A stretch of DNA of 7,474 nt, taken from positions 1-7,474 of the forward strand of contig CAJXDV010000044.1 in the NCBI GenBank assembly GCA_913052435.1, given 5' to 3'. Made by a program: the position numbers and the translations under genes. The stretch is from an uncultured Pelagibacteraceae bacterium. GTDB taxonomy: Bacteria > Pseudomonadota > Alphaproteobacteria > Pelagibacterales > Pelagibacteraceae. Shown piece by piece: positions 1 to 6,752 of this stretch (the first letter of the stretch is position 1; every line of letters starts with the position of its first letter). A model generated the notes under the pieces. It saw nothing but the letters and a program-made list of their open reading frames with translations, searched no databases and was not told where the DNA came from.

Positions 1-257
1 CCAATAGCATATTTTCCAGGAAGTTTTTTTAATACTTTTTCTTTATTAAAATTGTCACCAACCAATCCAAATCTTTTCTCTGAATGATATTTTTCTCCAT
101 CAAAAGATACTATTCCACAACCTTCCTGGCCTCTATGCTGAAGCGCATGAAGACCAAGAGCTGTTAAAGTTGAAGCATCAGATGTGTTATTGATACCAAA
201 AACTCCACATTCTTCTTTAAGTTTTGGTCTATATATCTTGAATTTTTTCTTTTGCAT
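1..257 (-). CDS. purF: PurF, amidophosphoribosyltransferase (5' part only)
   Basis: PurF catalyses the first committed step of de novo purine synthesis: glutamine-derived ammonia is added to PRPP to give 5-phosphoribosylamine, in the cytoplasm. Only the first 85 codons and two bases are present; the gene continues past the left edge. The translation starts MQKKKFKIYRPKLKEECGVF. Cys17 in EECGVFG is the expected N-terminal nucleophile of the Ntn glutaminase domain once the 16-residue leader is cleaved, as in Bacillus-type PurF; the HALQHRGQE motif (residues 37-45) is the family's glutaminase signature. The chosen ATG lies inside the 3' end of cvpA (29-nt overlap), which suggests translational coupling. 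An in-frame ATG six codons upstream (codon at 273-275) is an alternative start; the shorter form gives a smaller overlap. The PRPP-binding domain and any Fe-S cysteines lie outside the window. Confidence 0.95.
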   Translation of the reverse strand, partial: MQKKKFKIYRPKLKEECGVFGINNTSDASTLTALGLHALQHRGQEGCGIVSFDGEKYHSEKRFGLVGDNFNKEKVLKKLPGKYAI

Positions 258-774
258 CTTCGTATTCTTTTTCATTAGGAAATTCTTTTATAAGGTAGTT
301 GCTACCTTTTTCAACCCAAGGATATGTAAAAGAATCATCTAAGTTTAAAGGCCATTTTTCATGATTATAAATAATTTCTGCAGCAGTATATAAACAAACA
401 ACAATTACATAAGATTTTGCGATTCCAAAAAAAAAGCCAAAAACTTTATCTATAGTACCAATACCCGAGTAAGAAACAACCTTACTTATAGCTCTGTTGA
501 TTAAAAGAATTAAAAAAATAATAATTATAAAAATACCAACACCTAAAACGATATCCAAAACATATTCATTATCTATTATATCTTCAACATATGGTTTTAT
601 TATTGGAAAAATATAAATTGTAATTACATAGGCCAGTATCCATTTTGCGGTCGACAACATACTTAGAACAAAACCTTTCAGAGCACCTTGAATAATAAAT
701 AGAACTGTTAAAATTATATAAACATAATCAAATACAGTAACTTTTTCAAAAATTTCTTGAAGGCTTTCAATCAT
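229..774 (-). CDS. cvpA: CvpA family inner-membrane protein
   Basis: This 181-residue protein matches the CvpA (colicin V production) family in size and architecture. Four hydrophobic segments are visible, at about residues 17-32, 44-59, 73-92 and 112-136, followed by a polar, charged C-terminal tail of about 45 residues. The family hallmarks are an N-terminal FDYVYIILTVLF helix leading to the GALKGF turn (30-35), and the IDKVFGFFFGIAKSYVI segment (108-124), which corresponds to the usual D-x-x-x-G-x-x-x-G-x-x-[KR] stretch. The molecular function is not settled; the family has been linked to colicin V export and, in several bacteria, to envelope-stress tolerance. Its position directly before purF is widely conserved. 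The start lies 7 nt after the stop of the RND gene, and the 3' end contains the purF start. I see no Shine-Dalgarno sequence before the ATG. Confidence 0.92.
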   Translation of the reverse strand: MIESLQEIFEKVTVFDYVYIILTVLFIIQGALKGFVLSMLSTAKWILAYVITIYIFPIIKPYVEDIIDNEYVLDIVLGVGIFIIIIFLILLINRAISKVVSYSGIGTIDKVFGFFFGIAKSYVIVVCLYTAAEIIYNHEKWPLNLDDSFTYPWVEKGSNYLIKEFPNEKEYEDAKEKIQDI

Positions 775-781
775 TAAATTT

Positions 782-3151
782 TTATTTAAAAGGTTTAAAT
801 ACTAATAAGAGGGAGGGTAGCAAAGTTAACACAGAAATCATAGCCAATAACATTGCTATTCCAGTAAAAATACCAAAATATATTGTTGGTATAAAATTAG
901 ATAAAACTAGAATTGAAAAACCAAAAACTATTGTAATAGAAGTGTTAAGAATGGCTCTACCAACTGTAGAATGGCAAAGTTTCAAAGTTTTTTTGTAGTC
1001 TTTGATTTTAGAAAACTCTTCTTTGAATCTGTAAATATAATGTATGCTATTATCAACAGCTATACCAATAGTGATTGCAGCTATTGTGATTGTCATCATA
1101 TCTAAAGGTATTTCTGCTATTCCAATTATTCCCAGAATAAAGAAGGCTGCAATAAAATTTGGGACTACACCAATTAATGAAAGTTTAATATTTCTAAATA
1201 AAATTAAAAACATTATAAATATTCCTGCCATCACAAATCCAAGCGTTAAAATTTGAGATTTAAATAAACTTTGAAGTAAATTATTAAATAATATAAGAAC
1301 TCCTCCTAATTTATATTCATCTTTTTTAAGTCCTAATTTATTTTCTAAATCATAGTTAATTTGATTTATAAGATCATTTCTTCTTAAATTTTCCATAGAA
1401 TCTTTAATTCTTAAACTTACTCGTGCTTCAGAGTCTTTAATAGAGATATAAGGATCAACAATCTCTTTTTTTATAGTATCTGGAATTTTTGAATAAAGAA
1501 CACCCATTTCGAGTGTTCCCAATGACTTATTGTTGTTTAGTTGAGTTGCTACTTCTATAATTGAAGAAAAGGATAATACTTTTCCAACTGGATCTAAGCT
1601 ATCTAAATAATCATGAACTCTTTTAATTTTTTCAATTTTGTCTTTGGTAAACCAATATTTTTCATCATTTTCATCCTCATCACCCCAATCATCTTCATCA
1701 TCTGTTTTTGGCTCCTCTTTTTCTGTTGGAAATTTAATAATAACCTCCAAAGGAGTTGTGCCACCTAACTTTTCATCAATTAACTTCATTCCTTTATAAA
1801 TTTCAGTATTTTTACTGAAATAATTTATAAAACTGTTTTCGACTTCCAATTTAGATATTCCTACAATGCTCAGAATTATTGCAATAACAGTAAGACTAAA
1901 AATAATATTTTTATTATGAATTGATTTATTTTCAAAAAATGATGTAATTTTAGAACCCTTATCTTTTGCTAAAGATACATTAGCATCTTTTACAAAATTT
2001 AATAATGTTGGTAGCAGCGTAAAGGTAACAAGAAATGATGTAATTAAACCAAAAGTCATCATCCAACCAAAATCAATAATTGGTTTTATTTCACTAAAAA
2101 TTAAAGACAAAAATGCACAAATAGTCGTTAAGACTGTATACAATATAGGCCAAAACATTTTTCCTGTTGTCATTAATATAATTTTTGATTTTTTTAATTT
2201 TGGAAATTGTTTTCTTAATTGTAAAAACCTTGTACTCATATGAATATTCATTGCCATAGTCAAAATTAACATTAGAGCGATGAAGTTAGATGATATTACT
2301 GTTACTTTCCAACCAAGTAGTCCAAGCAGTCCCATCATTATGATAACTGAAAAAAAACAACTACTTATTGGAACAATAATCCAGATTAATTTCCTAAAAA
2401 CAAACCAAAGCGTTGCAATTATAAATAAAAGAACTCCCAAACCAAAAACAACAATATCATTTTTTATAAAAGTCATCATATCATCAGCAATCATTGGAAT
2501 GCCTCCAAGATGAATTTTACTTTCTTGACTAAAATTTTTAATGATTTCTCTAATTTCTAAAATGTTTTCATGATTTTGTTTTTTAATTTTATCTTTATAT
2601 TCTTCCAGCTCTTGTTTATTTTTGAAATCTTTATTTGGTTTGTTTGATTTTAAATAAACAATTATCCCACTTGTTTTTCCATCTTCACTTATTATAAAAT
2701 TTCTAAATACTGGACTGTTTAGAATTTCATTAAAGCCACGAGATCTATCAATTTCATTATTTTTTAATGTTGTAAAATTTTGAATTCTTTCCACCAAAGG
2801 TTTGTCAGTACTACTTAAAAGCGGAATATCTAAAAGTGTAATTACACCATGTACCCAATTTAAGCTTTCAATTTTATTTTTTAAATTCTGTAAATTCTGA
2901 ATTGAATTTGAGGAAATCATTTTCTCATTAGGTGTATAAGTAAGAATTAAGAAATCTCGTGATCCGTATCTTTCTGTAATTTCATTTAAATATTTAAGAT
3001 CTGGGTCACCTTCAATTAATAGAGTTTCTGAAGACGCATCTAATCTAAAGTTTTTTGCGTAATAACCAAAACCAATTAAACAAGCTAACAACAAAGCAAA
3101 AATTAGCCTTGGTTTTTCTATAATATTTTTTTGATAAAAATTAGCTAACAT
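782..3151 (-). CDS. RND/MMPL superfamily exporter-like membrane protein
   Basis: This 789-residue protein shows the duplicated RND fold: TM1 at about 15-31, a large extracytoplasmic loop 32-231, TM2-6 between about 232 and 388, then TM7 at 414-433, a second loop 434-632 and TM8-12 between about 633 and 786. It resembles the 'predicted exporter of the RND superfamily' group (COG1033/MMPL), a relative of HpnN and MmpL proteins, rather than AcrB, which is about 1,050 residues. TM10 carries GIAVDNSIHYIYRF (696-709) with Asp700, the expected proton-relay residue. The matching TM4 stretch, LTMAMNIHMSTRF (297-309), has Ala300 at that position. The second loop contains an acidic insert (477-497, 14 of 21 residues Asp/Glu). 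No membrane-fusion or outer-membrane partner gene is nearby. The gene begins 25 nt after dnaB and ends 7 nt before cvpA, so it is probably co-transcribed with both. The substrate is unknown; lipids or hydrophobic compounds are a guess from the family. Confidence 0.88.
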   Translation of the reverse strand: MLANFYQKNIIEKPRLIFALLLACLIGFGYYAKNFRLDASSETLLIEGDPDLKYLNEITERYGSRDFLILTYTPNEKMISSNSIQNLQNLKNKIESLNWVHGVITLLDIPLLSSTDKPLVERIQNFTTLKNNEIDRSRGFNEILNSPVFRNFIISEDGKTSGIIVYLKSNKPNKDFKNKQELEEYKDKIKKQNHENILEIREIIKNFSQESKIHLGGIPMIADDMMTFIKNDIVVFGLGVLLFIIATLWFVFRKLIWIIVPISSCFFSVIIMMGLLGLLGWKVTVISSNFIALMLILTMAMNIHMSTRFLQLRKQFPKLKKSKIILMTTGKMFWPILYTVLTTICAFLSLIFSEIKPIIDFGWMMTFGLITSFLVTFTLLPTLLNFVKDANVSLAKDKGSKITSFFENKSIHNKNIIFSLTVIAIILSIVGISKLEVENSFINYFSKNTEIYKGMKLIDEKLGGTTPLEVIIKFPTEKEEPKTDDEDDWGDEDENDEKYWFTKDKIEKIKRVHDYLDSLDPVGKVLSFSSIIEVATQLNNNKSLGTLEMGVLYSKIPDTIKKEIVDPYISIKDSEARVSLRIKDSMENLRRNDLINQINYDLENKLGLKKDEYKLGGVLILFNNLLQSLFKSQILTLGFVMAGIFIMFLILFRNIKLSLIGVVPNFIAAFFILGIIGIAEIPLDMMTITIAAITIGIAVDNSIHYIYRFKEEFSKIKDYKKTLKLCHSTVGRAILNTSITIVFGFSILVLSNFIPTIYFGIFTGIAMLLAMISVLTLLPSLLLVFKPFK

Positions 3152-3176
3152 TCAATATTAGCTTATATAAATTATA

Positions 3177-4592
3177 TTAATTATTTTGAATATCTTTAAA
3201 TTTTGTAAACATTGCTTCAAATTCAAGCATAATATTACCTGTAGGGCCATGACGTTGTTTTCCTATAATTATCTCTGCTAAGTTTGAAACTTCATTCATT
3301 TTTGCTTGCCATTCAGCATGTTCAACTGTTGCTGGTCTAGGCTCCTTTCTTTCAGTATAATATGCTTCTCTATAAACAAACATCACGACATCTGCATCTT
3401 GTTCTATTGATCCTGATTCTCTTAAGTCTGCAAGTTGAGGTTTTTTATCATCTCTCTGTTCAACTGCTCTTGAAAGTTGCGAAAGAGCAAGCACAGGAAC
3501 TGATAATTCTTTAGCAAGAGCTTTTAGTCCTTGAGTAATTTCTGATATTTCTTGAACTCTACCTTCTCTATAATTTGAGGCACTCATCAACTGAATGTAA
3601 TCGACAACCACCATATCTAGCCCGTATTTTCTTTTAATTCTTCTAGCTCTATTGCTTAAAGCTGCAATAGAAATTGCAGGCGTTTCATCAATATATAATG
3701 GAAGTTCTGTTATGTTTTTTGATGTTTCAATGAATTTATCAAATTGTTCTTCAGAAATTCTTCCTCTCCTAATGTCATTTGATTTAATTCTTGATTGCTC
3801 GGCTAAAATTCTAGTTGATAACTGTTCTGAGGACATTTCAAGAGAAAAAAAAGCTATAGAAGATTTTTTACCTTCATCTTGAATTTTTTTTGCTGCATAA
3901 AAAGCAATATTAGTAGCCAGAGCCGTTTTACCCATTGAAGGTCTTCCAGCAATTATAACTAAATCAGATTTGTGCAATCCTCCCAATCTATCGTCCAGAT
4001 CTGTTAAACCTGTCGGAACACCAACTATGCCTTCATCATTTTTATAAGCGCTAGAAGCCATTTCTATAGTTTGCTTTAGAGCCTCGTCAAATTTAACAAT
4101 AGTGGAACTAAAAGATCCTTTTTCAGCTAAATCAAATAATGACTTTTCATAATTTTCTATTATTTTCTGTCCATCATTATCCAAATCATTTAACTTTGCT
4201 GCATCAATTACATTTTCAGAGATTTTTATTAATTCCCTTTTAACATACAAATCATATATTAATTTTGAGTATTCTATTGCCTGTCTTGAAGATGTAGAAA
4301 ATTTAGTAATTTTTACAAGATATTCGGGTACATTTAATTCATCTTTTTCATTCTCAAAATAGTTCTTAAGTGTAATTGGATTAGCAAGCATTCCACTATA
4401 AATTAACTTTTCTATAGCGCTAAAAATTTTTTGGTGCATTGGATCGTAAAAGTTTTTACTCGAAATTAATATGTTAATTTCGTCAAAAATTTCATTCGAA
4501 AGAAGAATAGATCCAATTACCGATTGTTCAGCCTCAATGTTATTTGGAAGTTCCTCTAGTTTATTTTTTATAATATTTAATGATTGAACCAT
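3177..4592 (-). CDS. dnaB: DnaB, replicative DNA helicase
   Basis: DnaB is the hexameric 5'-3' helicase that unwinds DNA ahead of the replication fork and recruits DnaG primase. The 471-residue product is full length for the family. The N-terminal domain (about 15-120, beginning LPNNIEAEQSVIGSIL) and linker precede a RecA-like ATPase domain from about 190. Visible motifs are Walker A GRPSMGKTA (216-224, Lys222), the SLEM motif with catalytic Glu252, Walker B MVVVDYIQLM (327-336, Asp331), SQLSR (371-375), the DLRESGSIEQDAD segment (389-401) and KQRHGPTG (445-452), where Arg447 is the probable arginine finger. No intein is present, although Walker A and nearby motifs are common intein sites. 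The EHAEWQAKM segment (424-432) resembles alphaproteobacterial DnaB. It follows rplI by 66 nt, the longest gap in this gene string, so an internal promoter is possible. No Shine-Dalgarno sequence is seen. Confidence 0.98.
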   Translation of the reverse strand: MVQSLNIIKNKLEELPNNIEAEQSVIGSILLSNEIFDEINILISSKNFYDPMHQKIFSAIEKLIYSGMLANPITLKNYFENEKDELNVPEYLVKITKFSTSSRQAIEYSKLIYDLYVKRELIKISENVIDAAKLNDLDNDGQKIIENYEKSLFDLAEKGSFSSTIVKFDEALKQTIEMASSAYKNDEGIVGVPTGLTDLDDRLGGLHKSDLVIIAGRPSMGKTALATNIAFYAAKKIQDEGKKSSIAFFSLEMSSEQLSTRILAEQSRIKSNDIRRGRISEEQFDKFIETSKNITELPLYIDETPAISIAALSNRARRIKRKYGLDMVVVDYIQLMSASNYREGRVQEISEITQGLKALAKELSVPVLALSQLSRAVEQRDDKKPQLADLRESGSIEQDADVVMFVYREAYYTERKEPRPATVEHAEWQAKMNEVSNLAEIIIGKQRHGPTGNIMLEFEAMFTKFKDIQNN

Positions 4593-4658
4593 TATTAAGA
4601 CTATAAAATTTTAATTTAAATACAATTTTTAAAAAGTTCTGGGGAAAATTATGTATAA

Positions 4659-5117
4659 TTATTTATTTTCTTCTTGAGGAATTACTTTAATTACAATCTG
4701 TGTTTGAATTTCAGAATGTAAATTTATAAACACTTTAAAATTACCTAATGATTTAATTTCATTAGAGGGTTGTATTAAGGAAGGATTAATCACAACTTCA
4801 TCTTTCTTTTCTAGGATTTTAGAAATTTCTGTTGGTTTTACTGATCCGTACAATTCTTTATTTTCAGTACTTAGTTTTTTAATTTCATACTCTTTATTTT
4901 GTATTTTTTCTTGAATAGATTTTGCTTCTTTCTTTTTATCTTGATCTTTTTTATTTAGCTCTTGTTTAATTTTTTCAACTTCTTTTATATTTTCTTTTGA
5001 TGCAAATAGAGCTTTTTTTTTTGAAATTAAATAATTTCTCGCAAAACCTCTTTTAACATCAATTATTTCTCCAATGGATCCAATTTTTCTAATGTTTTCT
5101 AATAAAATAACTTTCAT
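4659..5117 (-). CDS. rplI: Ribosomal protein bL9
   Basis: bL9 is a large-subunit protein that binds 23S rRNA near the L1 stalk and helps maintain reading frame. At 152 residues it has the usual length. The N-terminal rRNA-binding domain opens MKVILLENIRKIGSIGEIID and carries the family signature around GFARNYLI (24-31). A long lysine- and glutamate-rich helix (about 41-75) links it to the C-terminal domain, which begins near LYGSV (89-93). The ATG follows the rpsR stop codon with no intervening base (TAA then ATG), so initiation probably depends on ribosomes finishing rpsR; the only AG-rich candidate, AGGAA, is about 16 nt upstream, farther than usual. An A10 run in the coding strand (5013-5022) encodes Lys33-35 and is a possible slippage site. 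Confidence 0.97.
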   Translation of the reverse strand: MKVILLENIRKIGSIGEIIDVKRGFARNYLISKKKALFASKENIKEVEKIKQELNKKDQDKKKEAKSIQEKIQNKEYEIKKLSTENKELYGSVKPTEISKILEKKDEVVINPSLIQPSNEIKSLGNFKVFINLHSEIQTQIVIKVIPQEENK

Positions 5118-5387
5118 TTATATTAAAGCTAAGTTCCTGGCTCTTTTGATTGACAAAGATAGTTCTCTTTGTTTCTTCTGACTTACAGATGTAATTCTAG
5201 ACGGTAAAATTTTACCGTTCTCAGAAACATATCTTTTTAATAATTTAATATTTTTATAATCTATAACTGGTCCATCCTTGCCTGACAAAGGACACTTTCT
5301 CTTTAATTTATATTTTTGATTTTGAAAAACACTTAACCTAGAGAAGGTGCTTTGAGAACTTTTTTTTTTATTATTTCTTTTTTTCAT
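5118..5387 (-). CDS. rpsR: Ribosomal protein bS18
   Basis: bS18 sits on the small-subunit platform and binds 16S rRNA as a heterodimer with bS6, encoded just upstream. The core is clear: [15 protein letters not shown] (32-46) followed by [19 protein letters not shown] (49-67) and [14 protein letters not shown] (71-84). The CPxSG..xxIDYKN form resembles alphaproteobacterial bS18. At 89 residues it is slightly long overall because of a basic, serine-rich N-terminus of about 25 residues. The C-terminus stops at RARNLALI, without the few hydrophobic residues (LPYV-like) that often follow in relatives. The ATG lies within the last codons of rpsF (17-nt overlap), a sign of translational coupling. 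An A10 run (5360-5369) encodes Lys7-9 and the first base of the next codon. Confidence 0.97.
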   Translation of the reverse strand: MKKRNNKKKSSQSTFSRLSVFQNQKYKLKRKCPLSGKDGPVIDYKNIKLLKRYVSENGKILPSRITSVSQKKQRELSLSIKRARNLALI

Positions 5388-5742
5388 AATTATATTTAGG
5401 TTTTTTATCTACTTCCTTATCTATATTTTTTTTAAAATAATCTGTTTCAAGATCGAATTTTTTAACTTTAACAGTTAAATATCTAAGTAAATTTTTATCA
5501 ATTTTTTCATTTTTTTCTAATTCAGAGATTATTTTTCCATCAGCCTTAATTTTAAAATGTATATAGTTTCCTTTTTTATTTTTCTTAATAAGATATGATA
5601 AATTCATCAAACCCCAGTTTTCTAGCTTTACTATATCGCCTTCATTTTTCTCTACTATTTGTGAATATTTTTCCTGCAATTGTTTTAATTGAGACGGACT
5701 AACGTCTTGTCTTGTGATAATTGTATGTTCGTATAAGTTCAT
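5371..5742 (-). CDS. rpsF: Ribosomal protein bS6
   Basis: bS6 pairs with bS18 on the platform of the small ribosomal subunit. The 123-residue product opens [19 protein letters not shown], the typical first beta strand and helix. It then has the conserved W-G segment (Trp43-Gly44), [14 protein letters not shown] (50-63) and LLRYLTVKV (85-93). The last 25 or so residues are a lysine-rich tail; charged tails after the folded core are common in bS6 and vary widely between species. This is the first gene of the leftward string and faces fabD across an 84-nt spacer. Upstream, a perfect TATAAT box gives a short leader of about 25 nt. I found no CCG motif in that leader, which is the feature of the known bS6:bS18-binding autoregulatory leader RNA. 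Confidence 0.96.
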   Translation of the reverse strand: MNLYEHTIITRQDVSPSQLKQLQEKYSQIVEKNEGDIVKLENWGLMNLSYLIKKNKKGNYIHFKIKADGKIISELEKNEKIDKNLLRYLTVKVKKFDLETDYFKKNIDKEVDKKPKYNYEKKK

Positions 5743-5767
5743 AATTATTCTTTTAAAAAACAGAGGA

Positions 5768-5773
5768 TATACT
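5768..5773 (+). promoter_or_regulatory. fabD: Possible -10 box for fabD
   Basis: TATACT on the plus strand is close to the -10 consensus and lies about 54 nt before the fabD ATG, giving a leader of about 47 nt. It abuts the minus-strand TATAAT box, so the two promoters would compete for polymerase if both are used. No good -35 box is visible, and other AT-rich hexamers nearer the gene could serve instead. Confidence 0.2.
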
Positions 5774-5779
5774 ATTATA
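5774..5779 (-). promoter_or_regulatory. rpsF: Probable -10 box for rpsF
   Basis: The minus strand reads TATAAT here, a perfect sigma-70 -10 consensus, about 31 nt before the rpsF ATG. Transcription would begin near 5767 and leave a leader of roughly 25 nt. The -35 region is poor: TTTTTG at a 17-nt spacing, or TTGTAT (5794-5799) at a 14-nt spacing. In DNA this AT-rich a chance match is quite possible. Confidence 0.35.
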
Positions 5780-5826
5780 AATTTTTAATTACAATACAAA
5801 AATTAATAAATTTAATAATATTTTCT

Positions 5827-6750
5827 ATGTTTTCAGTTTTATTTCCAGGTCAGGGTTCTCAATCAGTAGGAATGGCAAAAAATTTATATGACAATTTTGA
5901 CTATGTTAAATTACTATTCCATCAAGCTGATGACATATTAAAAAATTCACTAAGTAAAACGATATTAGAAGGACCAAAAGAATTATTAGATCAGACAGAA
6001 AATACCCAACCTGCAATCTTTTTAGTTAGCTATTCAATTTTTAAATTTATCAAAAATGAAAGCAATTTTGATTTTAATAAGGCTAAATTTTTTGCAGGTC
6101 ATTCTTTAGGAGAATATTCAGCTTTAGCTTGCTCAGAATCAATAACTTTTGAACAAACCCTCAAACTTTTGAAAACCAGAGGAAAATCGATGCAATCTGC
6201 TGTGCCAAAGGGCCAAGGAGGAATGTTAGCAATTCTAGGTGAAAAAATAGAAAATATAAATGAAATAATAAGTTTAAATAAAGATAAATTCCAATGTTTT
6301 GTTGCTAACGATAACTCAGTTGGCCAAGTTGTAGTAAGTGGAAATACTAAAGATTTAGATATATTTTCAGAAATATTAAAATTAAAAAATATAAAAAATG
6401 TTAAACTTTCAGTAAGTGCACCATTTCACAGTGTTTTAATGAGTTCTGCGACGGAAATTATGAAAAATGAAATTATAAATACAGAATTCAAAATTCCAAA
6501 AAACGAAATTATCTCAAATGTGACTGCCAAGCAAACAAAAGATCCAGACGAAATAAAAGATCTTTTAGTTAAGCAAATTGAAAAGCCAGTTAGATGGAGA
6601 GAAAGTGTAATAAATATGATTAATTCAAATGTCGATAAATTTATTGAAATTGGTCCTGGAAAAGTCTTATCTGGACTAGTAAAAAGAATAGATAGAAATA
6701 TAAAACTTGTTCAAATAAACGATATAGAAGATTTAAAAAATTTAACTTAG
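5827..6750 (+). CDS. fabD: FabD, malonyl-CoA:ACP transacylase
   Basis: FabD transfers malonyl groups from CoA to acyl carrier protein, supplying the extender unit for type II fatty acid synthesis in the cytoplasm. The 307-residue product is the normal length. It opens MFSVLFPGQGSQ, with the PGQGSQ oxyanion-hole loop at 8-13. The nucleophile elbow is GHSLGEYSA (91-99) with Ser93. Arg118, in TRGKSMQ, is the residue that binds the malonyl carboxylate. His201, in SAPFHS, completes the catalytic dyad. The C-terminal IGPGKVLSGLVKRI segment (275-288) is also typical. Everything needed for activity appears intact. The start is fixed by PGQGSQ lying right after it, although the ATG is preceded by TTTTCT and has no Shine-Dalgarno sequence. 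fabG follows after 2 nt, so the two are surely co-transcribed. Confidence 0.97.
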   Translation: MFSVLFPGQGSQSVGMAKNLYDNFDYVKLLFHQADDILKNSLSKTILEGPKELLDQTENTQPAIFLVSYSIFKFIKNESNFDFNKAKFFAGHSLGEYSALACSESITFEQTLKLLKTRGKSMQSAVPKGQGGMLAILGEKIENINEIISLNKDKFQCFVANDNSVGQVVVSGNTKDLDIFSEILKLKNIKNVKLSVSAPFHSVLMSSATEIMKNEIINTEFKIPKNEIISNVTAKQTKDPDEIKDLLVKQIEKPVRWRESVINMINSNVDKFIEIGPGKVLSGLVKRIDRNIKLVQINDIEDLKNLT

Positions 6751-6752
6751 AT

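Larger units (their letters stand above)
5743..5826. promoter_or_regulatory. Divergent promoter region between rpsF and fabD
   Basis: This 84-nt spacer separates two divergently transcribed housekeeping units and should contain promoters for both, since the leftward ribosomal/dnaB genes and the rightward fab genes start here. It is almost entirely A and T. Two sigma-70-like -10 hexamers lie end to end: TATACT on the plus strand (5768-5773) and TATAAT on the minus strand (5774-5779). I see no hairpin, operator-like long inverted repeat or known riboswitch. That it is a promoter region follows from gene orientation; the exact boxes are inferred. Confidence 0.6.

Noticed and set aside
1044..1256. 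70-codon plus-strand open frame
   Set aside because: It lies antisense inside the RND gene, has low-complexity Ile/Lys-rich composition and matches no recognisable family.
2280..2513. 77-codon plus-strand open frame
   Set aside because: Antisense to the RND gene, whose conserved TM2-TM4 region is on the other strand.
3140..3163. Short repeated TTAGCT element around the RND gene start
   Set aside because: Six-base repeats are expected by chance in AT-rich DNA; there is no further symmetry or flanking structure to suggest an operator or insertion scar.
3652..3882. 76-codon plus-strand open frame
   Set aside because: Antisense to the conserved dnaB ATPase domain.
4600..4605. TATAGT on the minus strand 7 nt before the dnaB ATG, which could drive a leaderless dnaB transcript
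   Set aside because: No -35 at proper spacing, and such hexamers are frequent in DNA this AT-rich. The 66-nt rplI-dnaB gap still leaves an internal promoter possible.
4647..4660. Inverted repeat AATTAT-GT-ATAATT at the rplI stop, considered as a terminator
   Set aside because: The stem is only six A-T pairs with a 2-nt loop and no U-tract in the right place, so it would not form a stable hairpin.
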